This document shows, in pieces, positions 1 through 11,020 of a stretch of DNA of 64,000 nt. The translations under genes and the position numbers were made by a program. The notes beneath the pieces are model-generated. The model saw only the letters and a program-made list of their open reading frames with translations. It searched no databases and was not told where the DNA came from. This DNA is from Dyella sp. SG609 (lineage in GTDB: Bacteria; Pseudomonadota; Gammaproteobacteria; Xanthomonadales; Rhodanobacteraceae), in assembly GCF_012275375.1 (NCBI RefSeq), contig NZ_JAAZQJ010000002.1, positions 558,001-622,000 on the forward strand, in the 5' to 3' direction. Position 1 is the stretch's first letter, and each line of letters begins with the position of its first letter.

Positions 1-1396
1 TGCGCTCGGTGAGCGGACGCTGGTTCAACCATTCCCAATGGAAAAACTGCCGGCGATACAGATAGGCCATGATCAGGAACACGGCCACCACCAGCATCAT
101 GTTGATGAGCACGTGCCACACCAGGCGGCGGATCATCTTCATCACGATCGCGCCCTGCCCGCTCAGGCTCACATTGCCCATCCAGTCGGTGTACGCGCCG
201 AACATGCCGCTGACACCGGCGGGCATGCGCCGCCCGAGGAAACCCGCCAGCGGATCGGCGCCGCGGATCAGGTACGGCGTAAGAAAGGTGGTAATGGCCG
301 ACACCGCCACCGCGACCGGATACAGAAAACTGCTGGTCACCTTCAAGGTCAGGCCGAGCGAGGCGATCACGAACGAGAACTCGCCGATCTGCGCCAGCCC
401 CATGCCCACCCGCAGCGAGGTGCGCCCGCCGTTGCCGGCGACGAAGGTGCCGAAGCTGCAGGTGATCACCTTGCCCAGCACCACCACGATGGTGACCACG
501 GTGATCGGCAGCGCGTACTGCTTCAGCAGCGCCGGATCGATCAGCATGCCGATGGCGACGAAGAACACCGCGCTGAACATGTCGCGCACCGGGGTGATGA
601 TGCGCTCCACCCGCGCCACGCTGTCCGATTCGCCCACGATCGCGCCGATCAGGAAGGCGCCCAGCGCGATGCTGTAGCCCATTTCCGTCACCAGCAGGCA
701 GAAGCCGAAGCACAGGCCCAGCACCGCCACCAGCAGCACGTCGTCGCGCGCCACCCGCGCGATGTAGTCGACCACCCGCGGCACCAGCAGCAGGCCCACC
801 ACCAGCGATACCACCATGAACAGCATCAGGCGCCCGACCGCTTCCATCGCCTGGCCCGCTTCCAGGTCGCCGGTGCTGGCGATGCCGGTGAGCAGCGCCA
901 TCAGCACCACGGCGAGCACGTCCTCGATGATGAGGATGCCGAAGATCAGCTGCGCGAAGCGTTCGCGCTTGAGGTCGAGGTCGTCCAGCGCCTTCATGAT
1001 GATGGTGGTGGAGGAGATCGACAGCATCGCGCCCAGGAACATCGAGTCCATCGGCGTCCAGCCGAAGAAGCGGCCGATCTCGTAGCCGATCCACACCATC
1101 AGCACGATCTCGCACAGCGCCGCCACCAGCGCCGCGCCGCCTACCGCCCTGAGCTTCTTGAGGCTGAATTCCAGGCCCAGCGCGAACAGCAGCAGGATCA
1201 TGCCCAGCTCGGACAGCGTGCGGATGGTGTCTTCGTCGTGGATGAAGATCACCGGCGAGGTATACGGCCCCACCAGCACGCCCGCGATGATGTAGCCGAG
1301 CACCACCGGCTGGCGCAGGCGCTGGAAGATCACCGTGGTGAGGCCGGCGACCAGCATCACCGTGGCGAGATCCTGGATGAAGTGCAGATCGTGCAT
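1..1396 (-). CDS. Monovalent cation:proton antiporter (CPA2/Kef-type), 3' end outside window
   Basis: An open frame on the minus strand starts at the ATG at 1394-1396 and runs off the left edge, giving about 465 residues without a stop. The product is almost wholly hydrophobic and reads as a Na+/H+ exchanger-domain protein of the CPA2 family: it begins MHDLHFIQDLATVMLVAG, has the family-like segment GYIIAGVLVGPYTSP near residue 40, and carries acidic residues in the later helices (IIEDVLAVVLMALLTG) typical of ion-coupling positions. At least eleven membrane segments can be traced. An extra hydrophobic segment (LVWHVLINMMLVVAVFLIMA) follows the core close to the edge, so a further C-terminal domain may lie outside. 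Expected role is inner-membrane K+ or Na+ exchange for protons. Whether a TrkA-N domain follows cannot be seen. Confidence 0.85.
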   Translation of the reverse strand, partial: MHDLHFIQDLATVMLVAGLTTVIFQRLRQPVVLGYIIAGVLVGPYTSPVIFIHDEDTIRTLSELGMILLLFALGLEFSLKKLRAVGGAALVAALCEIVLMVWIGYEIGRFFGWTPMDSMFLGAMLSISSTTIIMKALDDLDLKRERFAQLIFGILIIEDVLAVVLMALLTGIASTGDLEAGQAMEAVGRLMLFMVVSLVVGLLLVPRVVDYIARVARDDVLLVAVLGLCFGFCLLVTEMGYSIALGAFLIGAIVGESDSVARVERIITPVRDMFSAVFFVAIGMLIDPALLKQYALPITVVTIVVVLGKVITCSFGTFVAGNGGRTSLRVGMGLAQIGEFSFVIASLGLTLKVTSSFLYPVAVAVSAITTFLTPYLIRGADPLAGFLGRRMPAGVSGMFGAYTDWMGNVSLSGQGAIVMKMIRRLVWHVLINMMLVVAVFLIMAYLYRRQFFHWEWLNQRPLTER

Positions 1397-1540
1397 GGGC
1401 GCTTCCGTGTCGAGTCATCGCAAGACTACACGGAGGTGTCGGAAGCGCGGCTTCACGCCCTCCACGCTCGCTTGCTCGCCGCCCCGACGCAGGACTGACA
1501 CGCCGCGCGAACATTTGTGAAAATTTTTGTTCGCGGATGC

Positions 1541-1569
1541 TTGACGAAACCCCGATCCCTATCTATTCT
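1541..1569 (+). promoter_or_regulatory. Promoter of the tRNA-Ala/Glu/Asp cluster
   Basis: A TTGACG -35 box at 1541-1546 and a TATTCT -10 box at 1564-1569 are separated by exactly 17 bases. The bases after the -10 box are GC-rich (CGGGCTCC at 1572-1579), the discriminator type found on stringently controlled stable-RNA promoters. The tRNA-Ala begins about 19 bases past the -10 box. Confidence 0.75.
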
Positions 1570-1587
1570 TTCGGGCTCCACAGCAGT

Positions 1588-1663
1588 GGGGCCATAGCTC
1601 AGCTGGGAGAGCGCCTGCATGGCATGCAGGAGGTCGGCGGTTCGATCCCGCCTGGCTCCACCA
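1588..1663 (+). tRNA. tRNA-Ala (anticodon GGC)
   Basis: A complete cloverleaf. The acceptor strand GGGGCCA at 1588-1594 pairs with TGGCTCC at 1653-1659 and contains the G3:U70 wobble pair that identifies alanine tRNA. The anticodon stem is CCTGC/GCAGG around loop ATGGCAT, anticodon GGC. The CCA end (1661-1663) is encoded. It is the first gene of a three-tRNA cluster. Confidence 0.97.
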
Positions 1664-1679
1664 ATAAATTTTAGATTAC

Positions 1680-1755
1680 GTCCCCATCGTCTAGAGGCCT
1701 AGGACATCACCCTTTCACGGTGGCGACCGGGGTTCGAATCCCCGTGGGGACGCCA
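1680..1755 (+). tRNA. tRNA-Glu (anticodon TTC)
   Basis: The acceptor stem GTCCCCA pairs with the TGGGGAC ending before GCCA. The anticodon stem TCACC/GGTGG encloses loop CTTTCAC, giving anticodon TTC. CCA is encoded. It lies 16 bases after tRNA-Ala and is presumably co-transcribed with it. Confidence 0.97.
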
Positions 1756-1841
1756 ATCCAAGCCGCTACTTTAAAGAGTGACGGTGCAGGTTGGGAATCA
1801 GGGGCCTCTTGGTTTTACTGGTTTCAGCTGTTCGAAAATGC

Positions 1842-1918
1842 GGAGCGGTAGTTCAGTCGGTTAGAATGCTGGCCTGTCACGCCGGAGGTCGCGGGTTCGA
1901 GTCCCGTCCGCTCCGCCA
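1842..1918 (+). tRNA. tRNA-Asp (anticodon GTC), copy 1
   Basis: The acceptor GGAGCGG (1842-1848) pairs with CCGCTCC (1908-1914), discriminator G, encoded CCA. The anticodon loop CTGTCAC gives GTC. An 86-base spacer separates it from tRNA-Glu. The gene is identical over its length to the tRNA-Asp on the other strand at 14508-14584. Confidence 0.97.
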
Positions 1919-1930
1919 CTTTTCCAAGGA

Positions 1931-1952
1931 ACCCGCCTGGCGCGGGTTTTTT
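1931..1952 (+). terminator. Rho-independent terminator of the tRNA cluster
   Basis: Stem ACCCGC (1931-1936) and GCGGGT (1942-1947) around CTGGC, followed by a run of T (1947-1952). It ends the Ala-Glu-Asp transcript 13 bases after tRNA-Asp. Confidence 0.85.
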
Positions 1953-1992
1953 GTTGCGCGCGATTCCGCGCCCTCTTCCACCCCCGGCGAAC

Positions 1993-2493
1993 CTACAGCT
2001 CGTGCCCCGGCGGCAAGTCCACCGGCTTGTGCTGCGCCAGCGGCTCCAGCGTGCCGCGCGAATGCCCCTGCTCGGCCAGGTACTCCAGCCAGCGCGAGAG
2101 GAAGCCGTTCATGCGCAGGCGATGCTGCAGCACCGTGTGCGCCGGCGGAAACGGCCCCAGCACCTGCCACAGATGGCGGCCCGGATGGCAATGCAGCGCC
2201 TCGGCCACGTGCGCGTCGGTGTACATGCGCAGCTGCGCCGACGGCGACGGCTGCCCGGTGTTGGCATCGAGGAAGTCGTAGGTCAGTTCCAGTTCCAGCG
2301 TATAGGGATGGCGTTCCTGCACCTGCAGGCGCACGTCCAGCCCGTCGTCCACGCTCGACACATAGAAGCCCGGCGCCAGTTCATGCGGTGCGAACAGGTG
2401 CGCCAGGCGATGGTAGTTCTCCGCATACAGTCCCATCAGGAAGCCGAAGCGATCCGGCAGCAGGGACTGGCGACTGTCCAGCACGGCACTCAT
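1993..2493 (-). CDS. DUF1249 family protein (YqiB-like)
   Basis: A soluble protein of 166 residues starting MSAVLDSRQSLLPDRFGFLM, preceded by AAGG five bases before the ATG. It matches the DUF1249/YqiB family from memory: the PDRFGFLMGLYAENYHRL N-terminus, a middle with DVRLQVQERHPYTLELELTY, and a C-terminal LNGFLSRWL-like helix (here MNGFLSRWLEYL). No enzymatic motif is seen and the family function is unknown to me. Its start lies 25 bases after the ppsR stop on the same strand, so the two probably share a transcript. An upstream in-frame start would overlap ppsR and lacks a better ribosome site. Confidence 0.82.
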   Translation of the reverse strand: MSAVLDSRQSLLPDRFGFLMGLYAENYHRLAHLFAPHELAPGFYVSSVDDGLDVRLQVQERHPYTLELELTYDFLDANTGQPSPSAQLRMYTDAHVAEALHCHPGRHLWQVLGPFPPAHTVLQHRLRMNGFLSRWLEYLAEQGHSRGTLEPLAQHKPVDLPPGHEL

Positions 2494-2518
2494 AAGGACC
2501 TTGGGTACTCCTTCGAAG

Positions 2519-3334
2519 TCAGAACATGGTCCGCTCGATACCGAAGCGGTCAAGGATCTTGCTGGCGATTTCCTCGATCGACGTATGCGTGGTGTTGAGG
2601 CTGGGGATGCTTTCCCGCCGCATCAGCTTCTCGGCCTGCTCCAACTCCCAGCGGCACTGCTGCAGGGTCGCATACCGGCTGCCGGCGCGCCGCTGCTCGC
2701 GGATCTGCGCCAGGCGCTGCGGGTCGATGGTCAGGCCGAACAGCCGGTCCCGGTAGGGACGCAGCCGCACCGGAAGCTCCAGCTTGTCCAGGTCGTCGTC
2801 GGTGAGGGGGTAGTTGGCGGCGCTCACCCCGTAATGCAAGGCCATGTACAGGCAGGTCGGCGTCTTGCCCGAGCGGGATACGCCGACCAGGATCAGGTCG
2901 GCCTGGGCATAGTCCACGTCGATGCCGTCGTCGTGGGACAAGGCGTAGTTGGTGGCATTGATGCGCGCCTCGTACTTGTCGAAGTCCACCATGCCGTGCG
3001 AGCGGTTCACCGCACCCGAGCGCTTGGCGCCCAGCTCGTCTTCCAGCGTGCCGATGAACGGCGCGAACACGTCCAGCATCAGCGCCCCGCTCGCCGCCAC
3101 TATCTCGCACAGGTCGCGCGAGGCCATGGTGTTGACCACGATCGGCCGCTCGCCACTTTGGGCGAAGCGCGTCTTGATGCGCAGCGCGGCGGCCTCCGCT
3201 TTTTGCGCGTCGTCCACGAACGGCAGGCGATGCTTGTCGAATTGCACGCCCTCGAACTGGGCCAGGATGCTGTTGCCGATCGTCTCCGCTGTAATACCAG
3301 TGGAATCGGAGATGTAAAAAACGGTACGCCGCAT
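2519..3334 (-). CDS. ppsR: Phosphoenolpyruvate synthase regulatory protein
   Basis: A 271-residue protein (start [13 protein letters not shown]) of the DUF299/kinase-pyrophosphorylase family. These enzymes inactivate PEP synthase by ADP-dependent phosphorylation of a threonine beside the catalytic histidine and reactivate it by phosphate-dependent dephosphorylation. The P-loop GVSRSGKT lies at residues 151-158 and the N-terminal [15 protein letters not shown] motif is intact. The upstream in-frame extension to 3472 is disregarded because family members begin at this methionine. It is divergent from ppsA, its expected substrate, with 219 bases between the start codons, and is followed by the DUF1249 gene. 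Confidence 0.95.
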   Translation of the reverse strand: MRRTVFYISDSTGITAETIGNSILAQFEGVQFDKHRLPFVDDAQKAEAAALRIKTRFAQSGERPIVVNTMASRDLCEIVAASGALMLDVFAPFIGTLEDELGAKRSGAVNRSHGMVDFDKYEARINATNYALSHDDGIDVDYAQADLILVGVSRSGKTPTCLYMALHYGVSAANYPLTDDDLDKLELPVRLRPYRDRLFGLTIDPQRLAQIREQRRAGSRYATLQQCRWELEQAEKLMRRESIPSLNTTHTSIEEIASKILDRFGIERTMF

Positions 3335-3396
3335 ACCAGTTCCGCCGGGCCTGCAAAAGTTGGGCGCCACCTTAGCGCAAGCACGAATCCCTGTCT

Positions 3397-3425
3397 TTGC
3401 TTGACCCTCGCCTGACTGGTATGCA
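3397..3425 (+). promoter_or_regulatory. Candidate ppsA promoter
   Basis: TTGCTT at 3397-3402 and TATGCA at 3420-3425 with a 17-base spacer, about 130 bases before the ppsA start in the ppsR/ppsA divergent region. The match is only moderate and no operator could be assigned. Confidence 0.35.
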
Positions 3426-3553
3426 GTTGGCGCGGCAGTGGGCGGCAATGGTCTTCTTGTGCCGTGCACCATCGGCGGCGGACAATACCAGTTCTTTGCG
3501 GCCGATTTTTGGCTGCTCCAGGCCTACCCCTACGAGCTCTTGAGGAGACTCCC

Positions 3554-5941
<2,388 letters not shown>

Positions 5942-5964
5942 GCACGGTTTGCGGCAGGACCTTG

Positions 5965-5997
5965 AAAGGGACGGTGGCGATCACCGTCCCTTTTTTT
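5965..5997 (+). terminator. ppsA terminator
   Basis: A perfect 12-bp stem (5965-5976 with 5982-5993) around a GCGAT loop, ending in seven T. It isolates ppsA from lepB. Confidence 0.92.
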
Positions 5998-6067
5998 GTC
6001 CGGAACTTCGCCGCCCGGCGCCGGTCTTCCCGCTTGGCGCCTATCGCCTCATGCCAGGGGAACGGGA

Positions 6068-6742
6068 ATGGAACGGCTGAAGCAATGCCTCGCGAGAAAC
6101 CGCGGCTTTATCGTTTTCATGTTCTGCATGCTGGTGTTCCGCAGCGCGGTGGCGGACTGGAATGTCGTGCCCACCGGCTCGATGCAGCCGACGATACGCA
6201 TCGGCGACCGCATCGTGGTGGACAAGGCGGCGTATGACATCCGGCTGCCGTTTACGCATGTGTCGCTGCTGCATCGGGGCGATCCTGCACGAGGCGACAT
6301 CGTGGTGCTGGAATCGGACAAGGCCGGCGAGCGGCTGGTGAAGCGGGTGGTCGGCGTGCCGGGCGACGTGGTTGCGCTGCGCGGCAACCGGCTTTACGTC
6401 AACGGGCGGTTTGCGGATTACCGGCCGATGCATGTCGATGGCATCGGCGACGATGCGTGGGATCCGGCGATCTATGTCGCGGAAAATGTCGATGGACGCA
6501 GCCATGCGGTGCGCTGGTCGCAATACAACGCGAGCGCGGATCGCAACTTCGGGCCGGTGACCGTGCCGCCGCATCAGTATCTGATGATGGGCGACAACCG
6601 CGACAACAGCCGGGATTCGCGTTACTACGGCTTCTTTCCGCGCAACGAGATCACGGGAAGAGCGACGCGCGTGGCGATATCGCTCGATCCGGATCATCAC
6701 TATCTGCCGCGTAGCGGGCGGTATTGGGCCAGGCTGGAATAG
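6068..6742 (+). CDS. lepB: Signal peptidase I, compact form with one membrane anchor
   Basis: A 224-residue S26A-family peptidase that would cleave signal peptides at the periplasmic face. One N-terminal anchor (residues about 12-30) precedes the catalytic serine in PTGSMQPT (Ser38); the general-base lysine is Lys92 in GERLVKRVVGVPGD; the GDNRDNSRDSR box closes the site. It is shorter than the two-anchor E. coli enzyme and lacks its first anchor and cytoplasmic loop, so it may be a second, specialised signal peptidase. The start at 6068 has AGGGGAACGGGA immediately upstream. It faces the PP2C phosphatase gene with only 5 bases between the stops. Confidence 0.9.
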   Translation: MERLKQCLARNRGFIVFMFCMLVFRSAVADWNVVPTGSMQPTIRIGDRIVVDKAAYDIRLPFTHVSLLHRGDPARGDIVVLESDKAGERLVKRVVGVPGDVVALRGNRLYVNGRFADYRPMHVDGIGDDAWDPAIYVAENVDGRSHAVRWSQYNASADRNFGPVTVPPHQYLMMGDNRDNSRDSRYYGFFPRNEITGRATRVAISLDPDHHYLPRSGRYWARLE

Positions 6743-6747
6743 CCCGC

Positions 6748-7449
6748 TCAATTGGTCCGGGCGAGAATCACCGTGATGTTGTCGCTGCCGCCGGCTTCCA
6801 GCGCCGCAAGCAGGAGGTGATCCACACATTCCTGCGCGGCGAGATCGCGCCGCTCCACGATGCCGGCGATCACGGCATCGCTCACTTCCTCGGTCAAGCC
6901 ATCGCTGCACAGCAGAAACGCCATGCCCGGCTCGAGCTTGCCCCGCGCCAGACCGATATGCAGCTGATCCACCGCGGTGATGCCGAGCGCCTGGGTGATG
7001 ACGTTGCGCTGCGGATGGCGTGCGGCCTGGGCCGGATCGAGCGTGCCGGCCGCGACCAGTTCCTGCACCAGCGAGTGGTCGTGGCTGATCTGCTTCAGCC
7101 CGTTCTTCCACAGATAGATGCGGCTGTCGCCCACCCAGGCCACTTCGTAGTTGCCCGGGCTCAGCCGCAGCGCCGCGATGGTGGTGCCCATCGGCAACGC
7201 ATCGCGATAGCCGCGCGCCTGCGCCATCAAGCGTTCGTCCGCGCCCTTGATCGCTTCGACCAGGCTGTGGCCACGGGTCACCAGGTCGGCCACTGCATCG
7301 CGCACCAGGGCCGAAGCCACTTCGCCATGCTGATGCCCACCCATGCCGTCGGCGACCAGGAACAGGCCCTGCCCCGCGTCGGCGTAATAGGTGTCCTCGT
7401 TGCGCGCACGCCGCAGGCCGACGTGGGTGCCGTGTCCAAACTCGATCAT
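6748..7449 (-). CDS. PP2C-type serine/threonine protein phosphatase
   Basis: A soluble single-domain protein of 233 residues. It carries the PPM/PP2C metal motifs: RRARNEDTYYADAG near the start, FLVADGMGGHQHGEVAS, WVGDSRIYLW, LLCSDGLTEEVSD and the C-terminal GGSDNITVILAR. These aspartates bind the two metal ions. Such bacterial enzymes dephosphorylate Hanks-type kinase substrates or secretion regulators; no partner kinase is visible here. The start chosen is the second ATG of an ATG-CCC-ATG pair because the family begins MIEFG-like; starting two codons earlier (7455) is equally possible. Confidence 0.92.
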   Translation of the reverse strand: MIEFGHGTHVGLRRARNEDTYYADAGQGLFLVADGMGGHQHGEVASALVRDAVADLVTRGHSLVEAIKGADERLMAQARGYRDALPMGTTIAALRLSPGNYEVAWVGDSRIYLWKNGLKQISHDHSLVQELVAAGTLDPAQAARHPQRNVITQALGITAVDQLHIGLARGKLEPGMAFLLCSDGLTEEVSDAVIAGIVERRDLAAQECVDHLLLAALEAGGSDNITVILARTN

Positions 7450-7561
7450 GGGCATCCGGAAAAAAAGTCTGCGCGGAGCATGCCCCATGACCAGGGAGTT
7501 GTCACGATGAACCGCCTGGCGTATGATCGCCGGCTCGCGCGGACCACCGTGTGACCCCTTT

Positions 7562-7705
<144 letters not shown>

Positions 7706-7895
7706 TGGAGAGAACCGGTTGCTCGGCAAGCCGAGCAACCGGTTCGACAAATTTGTCAGGAACAAATTTGGACAGCCGCAGGCTGGCCCCGCAGCGCGCA
7801 GCGCGAAGGGGTTCGGCCCATGGATGGGCCGAACAATCCCACCTTCCCCACCGAAGCGCGCCCTCCATCGAAGCCAAACAAAAAACGTCCCTTCC

Positions 7896-8118
7896 GGGGC
7901 GTTTTGCGTATCTGGCGGAGAGGGTTGGTATAGAGAACCGGTGACTCGGCAAGCCGAGTCACCGGTTCGACGAATTCGCCGGGAGCGAATTCGGACAGCC
8001 GCAGGCTGGCCCCGCAGCGCGCAGCGCGAAGGGGTTCGGCCCATGGATGGGCCGAACAATCCCACCCCTCCCAACCGAAGCACGCGCCCTATCGAAGCCA
8101 AACAAAAACGCCCCTTCC
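7896..8118 (+). repeat. 223-bp tandem unit 2, multi-hairpin element
   Basis: Second copy. The central stretch equivalent to 7771-7840 is identical to unit 1, but hairpin 1 (7935-7950 and 7953-7968) and hairpin 2 (7971-7979 and 7985-7993) differ from unit 1 only by changes that keep every pair. Hairpin 1 has two compensated pairs, hairpin 2 has three, with the loop changing CAGGA to CGGGA. The antisense tRNA-Ser piece (7911-7925) has one mismatch. A third partial copy of the boundary stem begins at 8119. Together the units fill the whole gap between tRNA-Ser and dnaQ. Confidence 0.85.
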
Positions 8119-8128
8119 GGGGCGTTTT
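8103..8128 (-). terminator. Terminator of the dnaQ operon (bidirectional stem)
   Basis: AACGCCCC (8107-8114) and GGGGCGTT (8119-8126) around TTCC. Read on the minus strand, the stem is followed by five T and lies about 30 bases after the dnaQ stop. The same stem recurs at 7661-7680 and 7884-7903 as the boundary of the 223-bp units. Confidence 0.8.
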
Positions 8129-8158
8129 GCAGACCCAGCCGTGCGCAACAAGCAACCC

Positions 8159-8896
8159 TCAAGAAGCCACCACCTCCCCCACCACCGCTTCCTCTTTGCG
8201 CCAGATGCTCACCCCACCCGCACTCTTGTCCAGCGCGTCCAGCCGCAGCTCATGCGCCGCCACTTCGTCGGCATTCGCACGCAACACCTTCGGCCGCCGG
8301 CTAAGCACCGCCGGCAGGATCACCTGCGCGGCGCCCTGCTGCTCCGGCGCGCTCTCGAACGCCAGGTCCAGCGCGACCTGCCCCGAGGTCATGGCCAGGT
8401 AGACCTCGGCCAGCAGCTGGGAGTCGATCAGGCCGCCGTGCAGGTCGCGGGCGGAGTTATCCACGCCCAAGCGCTTGCACAGCGCGTCCAGGCTGTTGCG
8501 CTGGCCGGGGAAACGCTCGCGCGCCATTGCCAGGGTGTCGATCACCGGGCAGCGATCGGTAATGCGGCCGTAGTTGCCGTCAAGGCGAGCCAGTTCGGCG
8601 TCGAGGAAGCCCAGGTCGAAGCTCGCGTTATGGATGATCAGCTCAGCCCCATCGATAAAGGCCAGAAACTCACCGACCACATCGGCAAACCGCGGCTTAT
8701 CGAGCAGGAACTCATCCTCGATACCGGTGACCTGCTTCGCACCCTCGTCAATCAACCGATCCGGATTGAGATACGTCTGGTAATGGCGCCCGGTAGGACG
8801 GCGCTCGACCATCTCGATGCACGCGATTTCGATCAGGCGATGCCCCTGGCGGACTTCAAGACCGGTGGTTTCGGTATCGAGGACGATCTGCCTCAT
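8159..8896 (-). CDS. dnaQ: DNA polymerase III epsilon subunit (3'-5' proofreading exonuclease)
   Basis: A 245-residue DEDDh exonuclease. Exo I is VLDTETTG (Asp7, Glu9), Exo [13 protein letters not shown] (Asp94) and Exo [13 protein letters not shown] (His153, Asp158). The C-terminal tail after residue about 185 is the part expected to bind the polymerase alpha subunit. The ATG overlaps the rnhA stop by four bases, so the two are translationally coupled, the usual dnaQ/rnhA association in proteobacteria but here in tandem rather than divergent. A terminator shared with the repeat units follows. Confidence 0.95.
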   Translation of the reverse strand: MRQIVLDTETTGLEVRQGHRLIEIACIEMVERRPTGRHYQTYLNPDRLIDEGAKQVTGIEDEFLLDKPRFADVVGEFLAFIDGAELIIHNASFDLGFLDAELARLDGNYGRITDRCPVIDTLAMARERFPGQRNSLDALCKRLGVDNSARDLHGGLIDSQLLAEVYLAMTSGQVALDLAFESAPEQQGAAQVILPAVLSRRPKVLRANADEVAAHELRLDALDKSAGGVSIWRKEEAVVGEVVAS

Positions 8897-9363
8897 CGCG
8901 TGCTCCTGTACTGCTCGGCCTGTTCGCGCGCGGCCACGTCGACGCGCTCGTTCTCCACATGGCCATTATGGCCGCGCACCCATTGCCAGCGCAGCTGATG
9001 CGTCGCGGTGGCAGTGGCAAGCCGCTGCCACAGGTCCTGGTTCTTCACCGGCTTCTTGTCGGCGGTCTTCCAGCCGTTGGCGCGCCACTTCGGCACCCAT
9101 TCCTCGATGCCTTGCATGACGTAGCGCGAGTCGGTGGTGAGCGTCACCTTGCACGGGCGCGTCAGCGCCTCCAGCGCGGCGATCGCGGCCATCAGCTCCA
9201 TGCGATTGTTGGTGGTGTCCGGCTCACCGCCTGCGATCAGGCGTTCGGTCCCCCTCGCGCGCAGCAGGGCGGCCCAGCCGCCCGGCCCCGGATTGCCGAG
9301 GCATGCGCCGTCGGTAAAAGCTTCCACTTCGGTCATCGTTACCTGCAATGGTTCGTCAGTCAT
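8893..9363 (-). CDS. rnhA: Ribonuclease HI
   Basis: A 156-residue enzyme cleaving the RNA strand of RNA-DNA hybrids. Catalytic acids are in [20 protein letters not shown] (Asp), [13 protein letters not shown] (Glu), [14 protein letters not shown] (Asp) and [13 protein letters not shown] (Asp), with the His loop [11 protein letters not shown]. The start at 9363 overlaps the upstream methyltransferase stop by four bases (ATGA), implying coupling. An internal ATG nine codons later ([10 protein letters not shown]) would give a more standard length and cannot be excluded. Confidence 0.95.
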   Translation of the reverse strand: MTDEPLQVTMTEVEAFTDGACLGNPGPGGWAALLRARGTERLIAGGEPDTTNNRMELMAAIAALEALTRPCKVTLTTDSRYVMQGIEEWVPKWRANGWKTADKKPVKNQDLWQRLATATATHQLRWQWVRGHNGHVENERVDVAAREQAEQYRSTR

Positions 9364-10052
9364 GCGTCGGACGGGGCGCCGCGCCGCGCCCCGGGCGCCA
9401 GTTTCACGTTCACCGGCGCGGGTACCAGCGCCGGCTTCAATTTCGGCAGGATCGCCACCCGGCGGTTCTTGCGTGCGATCAGCACATACGCGCCACCCAG
9501 CGGATGCACGCCGCGGGCCTTGGCGCCGGCGTTGGGCCAGACATGCCCCACCCGCTCGACGCGTTCGATCTCCAGCTCTCCTGCCCTGACCCAGCGCTCC
9601 AGCGTCAGCGGCGAGGTGATCGCCGGCATGGTGGTATGGCGGCGCTGCCAGTACACCCAGGGCAGCCAGGCGCTGAGCGGATGCAGGCCGGTCACCGCCA
9701 GCACGCCGCCCGGCGCCAGCACGCGGCAGGCTTCCTGCAGCAGGGACTGCGGCACCGGCGCCACTTCCATCGCATGGCGCAGCAGCACCAGCCCGAAGGC
9801 GTCGTCGGCGAACGGCAGGGGCTCGTCGGCCCTGGCCTTCACGTCGCCCTGGTAACGCTTGCCGACCAGGCGCATGCGCGTCCAGTAGCCCAGCAAAGGC
9901 AGCACCGGCGGATGGTCGTGCGACAGCGCGGACAGCAGCAGCGCATGCGACCCCGCGCAGCGCTGCAGCAGCGGCGCCATGGCGGCGGCTTCCTCCGCCA
10001 GCAGGTGGCGTAGGTGCGCACTGGCGTAGATGTCGGGGTCGCGCTGCAGCAT
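9360..10052 (-). CDS. SAM-dependent methyltransferase (class I, type 11-like)
   Basis: A protein of about 230 residues, first gene of the methyltransferase-rnhA-dnaQ operon. The late methyltransferase motifs are visible: [20 protein letters not shown] (the acidic post-II region) and [20 protein letters not shown]. The glycine-rich SAM motif I is degenerate ([16 protein letters not shown]), so activity on SAM is inferred. The family is conserved next to rnhA in Xanthomonadales; its substrate is unknown to me. The ATG at 10052 is preferred; an in-frame GTG at 10103 would add 17 residues. Confidence 0.8.
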   Translation of the reverse strand: MLQRDPDIYASAHLRHLLAEEAAAMAPLLQRCAGSHALLLSALSHDHPPVLPLLGYWTRMRLVGKRYQGDVKARADEPLPFADDAFGLVLLRHAMEVAPVPQSLLQEACRVLAPGGVLAVTGLHPLSAWLPWVYWQRRHTTMPAITSPLTLERWVRAGELEIERVERVGHVWPNAGAKARGVHPLGGAYVLIARKNRRVAILPKLKPALVPAPVNVKLAPGARRGAPSDA

Positions 10053-10255
10053 GAGATCGGGGCCAACGGTCAGGCGGAGAGTGTAAACGCTGCCCCTGCT
10101 CACATGGGTGCCGCCTACTCCGGCACAAGACTGAACACGCCGGCCCCGGTTAACGCCCGGCTAACGAGCAACCCTCCCGCCCGCTTTATAGTCCCGCACT
10201 TCGCGCAAGCCCGGATGCCTGCGCCAGTCGATACGAAAACGCAGTGGAGTCCCCC

Positions 10256-11020
10256 TTGCACGTCGTACCGCTACCGGCGCTAGCCGACAATTACATCTGG
10301 TTGCTGTACGACGATGCCGGCGACGCGATCGCGGTCGACCCCGGCGAAGCCGCTCCCGTGGAAGCCGCGCTCGCCGAGCGCGGACTGCGCCTGCGCGCGC
10401 TGCTGCTCACGCATCACCATAACGACCATATCGGCGGCGTCGGCGAATTGCTGGCGCGCCATCCGGTGCCGGTGTACGCGCCGCACGACGAGCGCATCGG
10501 CCACGTCACGCAGCGCGTGGCCGATGGCGACACCGTGCATATCGCGCAGCCGGCGGCGCAGTTCCGCGTGCTGGAGATTCCCGGCCATACCCGCAGCCAT
10601 ATCGCCTACGTGGGCAATGGCGTGCTGCTGTGCGGCGACACGCTGTTCAGCATGGGCTGCGGCCGTATGTTCGAAGGCACGCCGCAGCAGATGCTGGCCT
10701 CGCTGGACCGCCTGGCCGACCTGCCCGGCGACCTGAAGGTCTGCTGCGCGCACGAATACACCGCCGCGAACGGGCGCTTCGCGCAGACGGTGGAACCGGC
10801 CAACCCGGCACTGGCGCAGCGCATCGAACAGGTCCGCGCCCTGCGCGAGCGCGCGCAGCCCACGCTGCCGGTGGCGCTCGCCACCGAGCGCGCCACCAAC
10901 CCTTTCCTGCGCGTCGACAGCGACGCCGTGGCGCAATGGTGTACGCGCCACGGCGCCGGCAACGACCGCGTTTCGCGCTTCGCCGCTTTGCGCGCCGCCA
11001 AGGATGAGTTCCGCGCATGA
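10256..11020 (+). CDS. gloB: Hydroxyacylglutathione hydrolase (glyoxalase II)
   Basis: Hydrolyses S-lactoylglutathione to lactate and glutathione, the second step of methylglyoxal detoxification. The 254-residue metallo-beta-lactamase fold shows the binuclear metal motif THHHNDHIGG (about 52-61), then PGHTRSHIAYV, LLCGDTLFSMGCGR and CAHEYTAANGRFA. Homologues start two residues before VVPLPALADNYIW, which matches TTG at 10256 with GTGGAG six bases upstream; the GTG at 10244 lies inside that ribosome site. Its stop overlaps the mltD ATG (ATGA), so the two are coupled. Confidence 0.93.
   Translation: MHVVPLPALADNYIWLLYDDAGDAIAVDPGEAAPVEAALAERGLRLRALLLTHHHNDHIGGVGELLARHPVPVYAPHDERIGHVTQRVADGDTVHIAQPAAQFRVLEIPGHTRSHIAYVGNGVLLCGDTLFSMGCGRMFEGTPQQMLASLDRLADLPGDLKVCCAHEYTAANGRFAQTVEPANPALAQRIEQVRALRERAQPTLPVALATERATNPFLRVDSDAVAQWCTRHGAGNDRVSRFAALRAAKDEFRA

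Noticed and set aside
38-1498. A 486-residue plus-strand frame rich in His, Gln and Asp
   Set aside because: It is the complement of the antiporter gene; composition is that of a GC-rich shadow frame and the minus strand encodes clear membrane helices.
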